Assembly: GCA_905221605.1 (NCBI GenBank)
Contig: CAJNDS010002615.1
Span: 229,001 to 292,252 of the forward strand
Direction: 5' to 3'
DNA: 63,252 nt
Source of the DNA: Symbiodinium natans
Taxonomy: Eukaryota > Sar > Dinophyceae > Suessiales > Symbiodiniaceae
Position numbers and translations under genes: made by a program. The notes under the pieces are model-generated. The model worked only from the letters and a program-made list of their open reading frames with translations, was not told where the DNA came from and ran no database searches. Below, one piece after another: positions 11,901 through 23,900 of this stretch; the first letter of the stretch is position 1; each line of letters starts with the position of its first letter.

Positions 11901-14900
11901 TCCGGTTGGTTTAGGGCTTAGGGCTGAGGGCTTAGGGTTTCGGGTGTAGGGTTTCGGGTTTAGGGTTTAGGGTTGAGGGTTCGGGTTTAGGTGTAGGGTG
12001 TCGGGTTGAGGGGTTAGGGCTTAGGGGGCTTTGGTTTGAAGGGTTTTGTTATGCTTTTTTCGGGCCTAGAGGGATGTTTTAGGTAGGACGCACCCTCGTG
12101 TGCCCTGCGTTTCCGGGGGTTTCCAGCTTGGGGGGCTGGGGGGGGGGGAGGGGGGGTGGGGGGTTGGGAATATCCATGTTGGGAATATCCATGTTGGGAG
12201 TATCCATATTGGGAATATCCATGTTGGGAATATACATGTTGGGAATATCCATGTGGTATCCATGTTGCGAATATACATAGCACTTGCTGCAGGCATCTCC
12301 CCCCAGAAAAAAAGCCGGCCCCAAGCATCCCAAAATCCTTTCTTGCCTGAACCTTCAAGCCCACCAAAGCAGTCCAAGCCCAAACCTTCCCAAAGCCTTT
12401 TTGACCAAAACCTTCAAGCCCAAGCATCCCCAAGCAGTCCAAGCCCAAACATTCCCAAATCCTCTCTTGAAAGCAGTCCTTACAAATAAGCTCAAAACAC
12501 CTAAAACATGGTATACACAACTTTTCGGTTTTCCTGCCTTTCAAAACAAGGCTCCCGCCTAGGCGAAACACTCATTTTCAAGAAAAAGCGCCCGCCCTTC
12601 GAGGGATCAGTGGCGTGTCTTCCTGGTTCGGAAAACCGGAATGAGTCAAAAACCTCGGTTTTTTACACTTTCCAACTTAACCACACCCAACGCATGCCAA
12701 CAAAACGCAGGGCACTCCAGCGCGCGCGTGCTACCATGTTTTAGTGAGCTAGATTCAAGGGTTTGCGGCTGTGGGCCTCAGAGGGTTTGGGGTGCAATTT
12801 GGCTAGCTGATTCGGAATGCGAGATTCCATTCACTGCCATGCGGTAGCTTCCCTGAGTTAGGGCACCCTTTGTTGGGTGCCTCTTATAATGTGGCCCCCT
12901 AAACCCCCAAAACCCTAATTAAACCCTAAACCCCTAAACCCTAAACCCTAAACCCCTAAACCCTAAAATTGCCAGAGAGCTGGCCATGCCTCAGGCCGTG
13001 AGGAGTTCAGCCTCTACTCGCACGGCGTGAACAACGCCGTGGCGTTGAAGTTCGCGGCGCTCTGGAGCAAGGAGATGGGGGACGCGACTGCCGAGGTAGG
13101 GGTTTAGGGTTTAGGGTTTAGGTTTTAGGGTTTAGGGTTTAGGGTTTAGGGTCTAGGCGCTTATAAGGGGCTTAACTCTGTGAAAGGGTGCTCAAGGGGT
13201 GCTTCAGGGGGTGTAAAGGGGCTTTGGGGCTGCAGTGCTTTTGAGGAAGCCCCAAAGCTGAACAGCCCAGAGCTTCCCCCCCCCCCCCCCCCCCCCCAAA
13301 AAAAAAGGGAAAGACCTTAAACGCTGAAGTTACAGCTTATTAAAGCCGTAGATCGATAGACCCTTAAACCTTTGACCCATTCGACCCTTTAGCCCTAAAG
13401 CTTAGCACACTAAACCGCGGAACCCCAAACCCTTAAACTCTTACGTAAACCGTTACAAGCTCTTAAGCCCCAACGCCCCTTCAAACCACCTTAAGTCCCC
13501 TTAAGCCCCCTTGAAGCGAATTAAGCCCCTTTAGCCCCTTAGGCCCCTTTAGCCCCTTAGGCCCCTTGAGCCCCTTAAGCCCCTTAAGCCCCTTAAGCCC
13601 CTTAAGCCCCTTAAGCCCCCTTAAGCCCCCTTATGCCCCCTTAAGCCCCCTTAAGCCCCTGAACCTAAGCCTCTAAACCAGAAGCCCCTAAACCCTAAGC
13701 CCCTAAACCCTAAACCCTTAACCCTAGACACCCCTTAACCACCCCTAAGCCCCTTGAAGCCCCCCAATGATTGCAGGCATCCCTCTTCGCCTGGCGCCAG
13801 CTGCAGCAACACCATGGAGTGGCCTCAGGTGCTCAAGCGGGCTTAAGGGGGTTTGAGAGGGTTCAGGGTTTAGGGTTTAGGGTTTAGGGGTTTAGGGGTT
13901 TAGGGGCTTAGGGGTTTAGGGGTTTAGGGGTTTAGGGGTTTAGGGTTTAGGATTTGGCTCATGGCCCTGGCCCCCTAAACCCTCACCCTTCAACGCCCGA
14001 AACCCTGGACCCCCCCCAACTCCCTAAATCCCTGAACCCTCAAACCCCTAAGCCCCCTCAAACCCCAAGCCCTACAACCCCCAACCCATAACCCCCTAAA
14101 CCCAAAACCACCTCCCCCAACCCAACCCTGAAATCCAAAACCCCTCTACATTGAGGCCCTTTTTTCCTACAGGTTCATGGAAAATTGTAAATAGACAAGC
14201 ACCCTACAACCCATGAGGCCTCAACCCTAAACCCTAAACCCTAAGCCCTAAACCCTAAACCCTAAACCCTAAACCCTAAATATTCAGACTGCCGAGGTGC
14301 TTTTGGCGCCGACGAGCACCTCGCGGGCCGCGAGCCCCACCGTGGCACGGAGCTTTGTGTGCCCCGGCAGTTTGGTTTGGGGTGTACTTGGAGGTTCATG
14401 GTACTTACTTACCAATTATAACTGTACTTATCCCTATTATCAGTAGGGTTATAAGTACAGTTATAATTGGTTAGTAGGTACCATGAACCTCCAAGTAGGG
14501 TCCCCCCCTGGCATGTTTGTAGCTTTTTTTGGGTGGCTTGGGAGTTGAAAAGGTTTGGGGTTCAGGGTTTGGGGTTTTAGAACACCCTTCTGTTTTGGGT
14601 ATATTTCGTTGGTACACCCGATTACGAACGAGCCGAAACCCCAAAACTGCTCCGAAAAGGGCCCGCGGTGAATGTCGGGGTCTTGGGCTGGCCCTAAACC
14701 CTAAACCCTAAACTGTTGATGCGCCAGAGTCATGAAGGCCTTGTAAAGTGGGAACCTGCATGTAAGACCCAACCCCGCCGCTTTCTTTCTGTACACATCA
14801 AGGGGTGGGCTACGCAGGGACCCTTGGGCCATTTCTATCATGTACAACAAAGCAACGGCATGGAGCCATCATGCACAGCAAAGCAACGGCATGGAGCCAT

Positions 14901-17900
14901 CATGCACAGCAAGACAGCTTTGTCTGAGTGGAGAAAAGGAATTCGATTGACACGCCATGGCTGGTTTCGACCCCGACTTTGCACATGCCCTGAACGCTGA
15001 GACGAACCCTGTTCCCCAGCAGGGTATGAGCCCAAATACCGCAAGCGCATTGCAAGAACAGCGACTGGGCGATATGGGTGAGTCTCAGGTGGCAGGAGCT
15101 GGTGAGACATCGTTGGCAATGAGGGCTATGGCGGTGTCGTCCCCGAGTCGTCAAGTGGACCAGAGCTGGACGCCCACACCTGTGGAGCAGCGCGAGTTTG
15201 TTGGAATGGCAACAACGGCTGGAGTGGAAAATGGGCAAGCAGCTGGAGTGACTGGTCAGGCCTTGGTGATGGGGGCGATGAGAACCTCCGACGCGAATAT
15301 GTCGGAAGCTGCAGCGTGGAGCATGGAGGCCTTCGGCTCAAGGAGGAACCTTCCGGCTTGGATGCAGCGCATCGGAACGTTTTTCCAGGAGATGAGGTCG
15401 CATCAGGCGGTAGCCCCGTTATGGACTCCATCGCCGTTCCCTTCGCCGACACCGTCGAGACCGAGGCAGCGAGCATTGGGTTCGCAAGCGTCGGAGACGT
15501 CTCCGGACGGGACCCTTTTCTCCCGTGAGCAGTGGCAGCAAATGCAGGACATGGAAGGAAGAGCTCCGTTGCTGTACGGCGCTGGGCAGGGAGCAGGAGG
15601 GCCTCGGTCTGGAGATGGGAGTTCTGGCGACAGCACTCGGGAGGTTGTAGAAGCGGAGGTCAAGCGGCAGATGCAAGGGCTTATGAGTCAGCTGGAAGTG
15701 AGCAGAAAGGAGGCAAGTCAGCTGAGGGTGGAAGTGGAGAGATTGAGGGCGACGTCGGTGTCGGGCATAGCAGCTTCGAGTATGCCGCCCGGTGTCGGGC
15801 CCCGCAGCTTCCAGTATGCCATCGGTGTCGGGCCTTGCAGCTTCCAGTATGCCATCGGTGTCGGGCCTTGCAGCTTCCAGTATGCCGCCGGTGTCGGGCC
15901 TTGCAGCTTCGAGTATGCCTCAGGTGTCGGGCCTTGCAGCCTCCAGTATGCCTCAGGTGTCGGGCCTTGCAGCATCGAGTATGCCTCAGGTGTCGGGCCT
16001 AGCAGCTTTAAGTATGCCGTCGGTGTCGGGCTTGGCCATGCAGCACCCAACTGAACCGAATAACCCCTTCAAGCCTTCGAGTTCTCCGCCACAGGTACCA
16101 CCATCGATGAAGCATGTGGAGTTTGAAGAGGTGCCTCAAGGACCTACGGGAAGCCCGGAAGTTTATGGGGGATATCTTCGCAACGAACCAGCAAGAGACG
16201 CTGCCAGGGGACTCCCAAGAGATGGGCCTCCAAGGGTAAGCGGTGAGGCTGGTGGAGATGGCGGCGTGGTGGAGCGATCCAAGGAGCCGGTCAGGACCTC
16301 GGGATCTATGGGAGGCCACGTCCAGCAGCCTGTGTCGGACACGGTTACCAAGTTGCTTGAGGGTTTGGAGAAGGTGATTTCGGGGAAAAGCGCTAAGGGG
16401 CATGAAGATGTGGGCCGCACACCGGTCGACGTCCCCAAGCTCCCGGAGGTGAGCGACTCGGCGTCAGTGGACTTCGGAGACTGGCTTCATTGCCTGGAGA
16501 ATGTCATGGGGGACATTAGCGCAGGTTCCGCGGAATGGTGGGGCTTGTTGAAGGAAGCAGCGCAAGACTTCTATGACCGGTGCCAGGTGTCGGACCAGTT
16601 CGTGAGGATTTCAATGAAGCCGACGGCGTCAAGAGAGCTGTTGGATCCTCGATGGGTGCGTGTGGACCGAAGAGCAGCCAGCATGATCCTTGGAGCCGTT
16701 CCGGAGGAGATCAAGCGGGAGTTGGTGGCTACGAGGACCAAGTCGACGCTGGAAGTGTTGTGCAGGCTGATGGTGTTGTATCGCCCAGGCTCGGCATCGG
16801 AAAAGTCGCTGCTGCTGAAGAAGTTGGAGGAGCCAGGAGCGGCAGGGAGTCCTCAAGAAGCAGTAGAGGCATTGAGGTTGTGGCTTCGGGTTTACCAACG
16901 CGCAAGAGACTTGGCCCTGGTGACGCCAGACCCCTCGATCCTTCTGAAGGCCCTGGATGGATTGGCAAAAAGACCCCTTCAGGAGAATGCAGAAGTCACT
17001 TTCAGGATGCAGCTCCTGAGGTACCACCTGAAGGTAGACATAACCCCGACCATTGAAGGGATCCTGGCCATCCATAGAGCGTACCTGGCAGAGTTCGAGC
17101 AAATGGCTATGAGGAAGGGACCAAAGAAGGGCAACAGTGATGGAAGCAGCAACAGCCCCACGCCGAAAATGAAGGCCATCGGCGGGAAGGGAGACACCCA
17201 AGCACCTCCTCGTGATCCTGTTCCAGGCGGTGGTCAGGGAGCTGGGCAGCAGAAACCTTGCCGCTTCTTCCTAACAGATGAAGGGTGTCGGAGGGGAAAG
17301 AGCTGCAAGTTTGAGCATGTGATGGACAAGGACAAACGAGAAAGGTGCTGGACGTGTGGGAGCAAGCAACACACGTCAAAGAGCTGCCCGACAAAGTCAC
17401 GAGGGGAGCAATCGGGTTCCCCGACGTCGCAGAAGGGTGGCAGTGGAGCTTCGTCAAAGAAGGGAGAGGGAGGACAGGAGCCACCCTCGATCCAGAAGGT
17501 CATGGAAGCGGCAGAAGTCCTGTCGTCAACATCTACCACGATGCCATCTTCGAGCGCTTCGACGTCAGTGACGACATCGGCAGCAGAAGATCCGGTCCAA
17601 GGCGTCCCGGTCGACCAGTTGTTGGAGAATGCCCACCGCATGATGAAGGCATTCATTGAAGGCCAACAGAAGAGCCCCACATTCAAGATGCTGCAATGTC
17701 CTGGGCGCGGCCTGACGGACCTTCCACCTTTGAAGAGGCCGGCGGACTGGGAAGCGGTCTTGAAGAACATCGGCACCTGCAAGCAGAAGATGGGAGATGA
17801 GAAAATGGGGCTATTGGACTCAGGAGCCACCCATGCATTGCGGCCCGCTATGTCACAGCAGGAGCTTGAAGGCTGCACCAAGGCGGAGGTGACGTTGGCC

Positions 17901-20900
17901 GGAGATCAAAAGGTCGATCTTCCTCAAACGCAGAGCGGGGTGATACTGGCGGAGGAGGCACAGCCGATAGTCCCACTCGGCTCCTTGGTGAAGACCCTTG
18001 GCTATGAGTTCGTCTGGAACAGCAGAGGGTGCCGGCTGCGGCATGATTCGCGTCCGGAGATTCAGGTGTTCACAAGGTCCTCGTGTCCGGAGGTTAGAGA
18101 GTGCGATGCACTACGCCTCATAGCAGAGCTTGAGTCGCAGTCTGTGGAAGCAAGCGCGAACTCGGCCGCGGAACTCAGGGCAGCGATCCTGGCGGTGAAG
18201 AACCGGAAGCCTTGTGGGTGGAAGGGTTACCTCCAGGAGTACGTGCGCACCGGTGACAAGGCGGAAGGGCTGAGAGCTGTCTTTGAGGCCCCGTTCATGC
18301 AGCATGTGCCCGTGGAGGACAAGGCTGGCATCTTGGAGTCTATGCCCTGCAATCCAGAAGAAGCCTGGAAGCTGTTGAAGAAGTGGCCGATGAATCGGGC
18401 GAAGAGAAGGCAGCTGTGGAGAGCCAAGGATTGGATTATCCATCTCTTTGCGGGCAAGGAGACAAAGAATGACCCGATCAAACAACTTGCCGGGGAAGTT
18501 CTTGAGGTGGACATCAACAAGGGAGCCGATGTGCTGAGCAAGGATGTTTACGCCTTGTTGTTGTGGGCTGCAGCGCAAGGAAGAATCAAGGGAGTGATCG
18601 GAGGGCCCCCGTGTCGGACGTTTTCATTGCTGAGGTATCGAGAGGGCATGGGCGACAGCGTGAGATTGCCAAGGCCAGTAAGATCCGCTCGGTTTCTTGG
18701 GGCATGCCGAACTTGAGTCCTGGAGAACAGCAACTCGTGGCGGGGGATAACAAGCTCCTCTTGAGAATGATATGGCTGTGGCTAGTCGCGGAGGCGAGTT
18801 CCGAAGAAGAAGAAGATTGCGACCAGTGGAGCTTTGACAAGGTGGCGTTTGGCCTGGAACATCCTGATGACCCTCGTGAATTTCTGGATGAGGAAAATGG
18901 CTTGTGGGAGATTTGCCCGTCCGTGTGGAGAACGCCTCTGATGGAGCAGTTGGAGACCCTCCTCGGCTTGGTGAAGTACCAGTTCGACCAAGGTGCGTAT
19001 GGACATGAGCAGAAGAAACCTACAGCCTTCTTAGCGAACATGGAAATGGACTTGCAGGCGCGAGATGCACGGCATGAATGGCCGAAGCCGGCTTCGTCAT
19101 CCGCTATGGCAGAGTGGGCCCCTGGGTTCAGAAGAGAGATAGCGAAGGCCTTGCTACGAAAAGAATTGCAGGGGGGTGGAGTGAAGGCAAGGGCAATGTC
19201 ATCAAGGGAGGCGGCAGAATGGAGAGCGCACTTGGATGCGAACCACTGGCCGTATAGAAGGGATTGCTCGGTTTGTCTGGCTGCCTCAGGGTCAGGAAGG
19301 CCGGCAAGGAAGGTCCTGCACAGAGATGCTTATGTTTTGAGCTTGGATGTGGCGGGGGCTTTTCGTGATCAAGGGGTCGATGAGAAGAAGGGGAAGAAGT
19401 ACCGCTTCGCATTGGTGGCCACGTACGTTTTCCCGAAGGGGTACAAGGTACCAGAGGATCAACCTGTACCCCCACCTGGCAGTTCCGAAGCATCTCCAGT
19501 CCCACCTGGCAGTTCCGAAGCATCTCCAGTCCCACCTGGCAGTTCCGAAGCATCTCCAGTCCCACCTGGCAGTTCCGAAGCATCTCCAGTCCCACCTGGC
19601 AGTTCCGAAGCATCTCCAGCCCCACCTGGCAGTTCCGAAGCATCTCCAGTCCCACCTGGCAGTTCCGAAGCATCTCCAGTCCCACCTGGCAGTTCCGAAG
19701 CATCTCCAGTCCCGCATGGCAGTTCCGAAGCATCTCCAGTCCCACATGGCAGTACCGAAGCATCTCCAGTCCCACATGGCAGTTCCGAAGCATCTCCAGT
19801 CCCACATGGCAGTTCCGAAGCATCTCCAGTCCCACATGGCAGTTCCGAAGCATCTCCAGTCCCACCTAGCAGTTCCGAAGCATCTCCAGTTACACGTGGT
19901 GGTCCCGTGGAAGAACTTGGCATTGCGGAGGAAGAGGTCGACGACGATTGGCTGGAGACGTATGAGGAAGAGGAAACAGAAGAGGGGGCTGCGGAAGGAA
20001 AGGACATCGAAGCCGAGGAGGAGGAGTGGAAGAAGATGTTCGAGGACCTGAAGAAGCCGATGGAGTTCCAGGTATTGCGGTTCGTGATCCCATTGGAAAA
20101 GCATCGTGGGCGGGAGGTGTTGGAGGCCGTCCAGGAGATCTATGTCACGCTGAAGTCGTGGGGCATGCCTTTATCGAGAATCCACTCTGACCGCGCTAAG
20201 GAGTTTCGCACCAAGCCTTTGCGGAAGTGGTGTCGGGAAAGAGATGTGTATCAGACATATACTGAAGGCCTGGCACCTACACAGAATGCGGTGGCCGAGA
20301 ACGGGGTCAAGTGGGTAAAATCCCGAGCACGTCTCCTTCTACAAGCTGGTGGTGTGGAAAAGAAGTATTGGCCGTGTGCGATGAAGGAGGCGTGTGATGC
20401 CCACAACCGCAGGATGCTCGCGAGGCCTGGCAAGGGAGTTCGTTTTGGAGCCGTTGTGTGGATCAAGACGAAGAAAGGCCGTGGTCCCTTCGACCCAAAA
20501 TGGGAAAGAGGCACATACATGGGTCCAACGGAGGATGTTCGTGGAGGACACGTGGTGCTTCTTGAAGATGGGACATGGTTGAGGACTCTTCATGTACGGC
20601 TTGTTCGAGACGATGAGTATGTGGAAGTAAAGGAGCCGGAGTATGAGGCCGATTGGGTGAAACCATCGCAGAGGCTTCGGGAAAAGACAACCGTGAGGGA
20701 CCCAGGGCTGAAGATGATGAGCGCCTACAAGGATGAGCCAAGAAACAAGCTGGTGGAAAAGTTGCTGGTGGCGGATATCTGGGAAAGCAAGGAAGCTGCA
20801 GCCAAGCGGCCGCAGCTGCGAGAAGTCCCTGGCCCAGTGGAGGACCGAGCTTATCTGACATTGGGAGCGTACCAGCATGGCGGAATTGTGAGCATCACCA

Positions 20901-23900
20901 AGGCGACCGAAAAGCATGAAGAGGTGGTGCGATTGGCTTCAGCGCTACTTCGCCACGACTTCCCGAACAAGGACTTCACATCAATAGCTCTGGTAAAGAA
21001 CGCCGTGATGCCAATCCACCGAGATAGCTACAACAAGAAGGAGTCGAGCAATTTGGTCTCTCCTTTGAAGGTGACGAGAGGCAGTGGAATATGGCAGGAG
21101 ATGAAGATTGGTGATGAGTTCAAGGGAAGGTACGAGCCACGATGGTTCAATGGGAAAGAAGTACTTGGGCAGGTGGTGGAGCTTTCGCGGCCACAAGAGG
21201 TGAACCCTTCACGACTACATGAACCAGTGCTTGGGGAGGATGGTCCAAGGGTGTTGGTCGTGGGCTTCACGATTGCTGCAGCGCACAAGTTGGAGCATGA
21301 GAAGGTGAAGTATTTGCAAGAGCTTGGTTGTTGGCCCGTTACCCCTCCGAAGGAAGAAGAGGAAGTGGACCGTCGTCATGATGAACCTGGAAAGGGCCTT
21401 GGAGGTGAGCGAGAAGATGAACTCGTTGTTCCTGGGGGCCGGATCAGTTTGAAGACGAAATGGTCGATGAGCTACAAGCCAGAGGAGGAGAAGGGCGGTG
21501 AGAAGGAATTGGACCCGGTGCCAGCCATGCCGCTTGAAGGGGAAGAACGGAGGTGGTTGGAGGATAGAGCTATGGCATTGAGGGCGTTGATCGTGGATGA
21601 AGAAAGGTGTGCGGATCTACGTGAAGAAGAGGGTGGTGGAGCAGATGAGTCGATGAACGAGAAGATTATCGACGCAGAGGAGGAGTTAGACTTTGTTCAA
21701 GAGCTTCTCTCGGAGGACTCGACGGAGCGGCAGGAGCAATCGATCAAGGCGGCGACTCACCAGAGGATCCGGCTCGCGAAGTTGGCCGCGGATGTAACCA
21801 CGGAAAATGTGGAGGGCATCTTGAAGGAGCTGAAGGAGCCACTCACGGTTACGCACACAGTTTCTCTTCCGGAAGTCAAGGCCCATCTACCGGAATGGAT
21901 ACCAAGCATGGCAAAGGAGGTAAATCATCTGGAAGGCAATGGAACGTTGGTGCCCATTCCACTCGCAGAGGCGAAACGACTACAAGAACGAGGAGAAGTC
22001 ACGCTGGTGCCGGCCAAGACTGTACACACGGTGAAACCACCTGATGTTGCCGCGGTCAAGGACAAGAAAGAGAACGAAGATGAGAAGGAAGAGGAGCCCT
22101 CAAAGAAAAGGGAACATGCCACCGACATCGTGGACGACAACAAAGTCAACCTCTTCAAGCGGAAAACAAGATTGGTTATCTGCGGGAACTACATCAAGGG
22201 TGAGACAGAGGTGTTCACAACGGCGGCCAGCGCGGAGAGTGTGCGGTGTGGGGTGGCTTTTGCCGCTCAGAGAAACTGGGAAGCGGCCATCACGGACATC
22301 AATTCGGCGTTCACGCTCACCCCGATGTCGGAGTCCAGTGTGAAGTATGCGGTCACAGTTCCCAAGGTGATCGTAGATGCTGGATGCGCACCTCCAAACA
22401 CTGCATACCGGGTGGAGAGGCTTTTGTATGGGTTGAAGGAGGCGCCGCGCTTATGGGGAAACTTTCGGGATCGCAGGATCAGAAGGGCCAGAATCCGCGC
22501 TGGGCACAAGGAGTGCAAGTTCGTGCAAATGGAGACGGACCCGGCAGTGTGGAGGCTAGTTCCTCTAAGCGATGAGGAGGAGACCATTGCGATGATGATT
22601 GTGTACGTCGACGATGTGCTGTTCTTGGGAGGAGGAGAGGAGATCAAGAACATGTACGCGTGGTTGACAAAGGGAGGTGACGGTGATGAAGGCTGGAAGT
22701 GCTCGGAGCTGGAATGGGTCGGGCAAAGACCTGTGCGATACCTTGGTATGGAGGTGCAGAGCCGAGTGTGCGATGGGAAAAGACAATACCACATCAGCCA
22801 AGGAGGATACATCACCGACCTCATTCGGGAGTATGGCATGGAAGCTGAGAACCCAGCTACGGTGCCCGCGACGAAGGACCTCATTCCACACTGGGAAGAC
22901 GGCGACGAGGAGGAAGGTGAAGCAGGGGAAGAACAAGTCCGGGCCGCTCAGGCAGCCGCCGGAGAGCTGCTATGGCTAGCAACGCGGACTAGGCCGGACA
23001 TAAGCTTCACGACGAGCTATGTGTGCAGCATGGCAACGAGGAATCCGCTGGCTGCTACCCGTCTTGCCCACCAAGTACGTCGATATCTCCTGGGAACTGT
23101 GGGGATGGGCCTGACCTATGGTGGCTCACAGCAAGAGGTGGTGTCTTTTTCGGACGCCAGCTTTGCCCCTTGTGGGGGAAAGTCTTTCGGCTGCTCGGCA
23201 ATCGCCCTCTTTGGTGGCTTTGTGGCATGGAGGATGACAAAACAAGCGCTGATCACCCTGTCTACGGCAGAGGCGGAGTTGTACGAGCTGATCGCCGCGC
23301 ACCAGTTGGGCCTGGGGATCCAGGCGTGGGCCACCGAAGTGCAGAAGGACTTGTGCCAGTCCATCAAGGTAGATAACACTGCTGCCTTGGGGCTTGCTAG
23401 CACTGCGCCGGGGACATGGAAAACACGTCACCTAAGGGTGAGGGCGCGTTACCTTCGTCAAGAAGTCCTTGCACAGCGGGTAACTCTACACCACGAACCT
23501 GGGGAAGGACAACCCGCGGATCTTGGTACCAAGCCAGTACCCACCCCAAGACTACAAGTTCTACGAGCACTTTGGGGAATGGTCACCGTGGATGAGTTCC
23601 TCAAGGGTCATGAGGATGAAAAAGGGCGTCGCTCTACATCTACGAGATTGGAGGCGATACGGATTATGGCGGTGATGCTCGCGATGACAATGGTGCAAGG
23701 TGCCAAGGCTGAGAAGGAGATCAAGGGACCTGTGGAGTTGGATGGGAGCGTGGAGTTTTATGCATGCTTGGTAATCGGCGGCATAGCATTGCTCGGCGTG
23801 TGGGAGTTCCTCAAGAAGATGGTGGGGTGGATGTGGGGAACCCAAGAAGGAGCGGTGTTGAAGAAAGCCCAGAAGTTGATGAAGATAAGGGATCAAGCCG

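Noticed and set aside
15532-16002. A third gag-region frame rich in Cys and Arg
   Set aside because: It is a shadow frame over the 33 bp repeat; the SVSGLAASSMP frame is supported by continuity with the zinc-finger region.
19128-20104. Long open frames antisense to the integrase (repeats such as GLEMLRNCHV)
   Set aside because: The 30 bp repeat keeps every frame open; the forward frame carries the conserved integrase residues.
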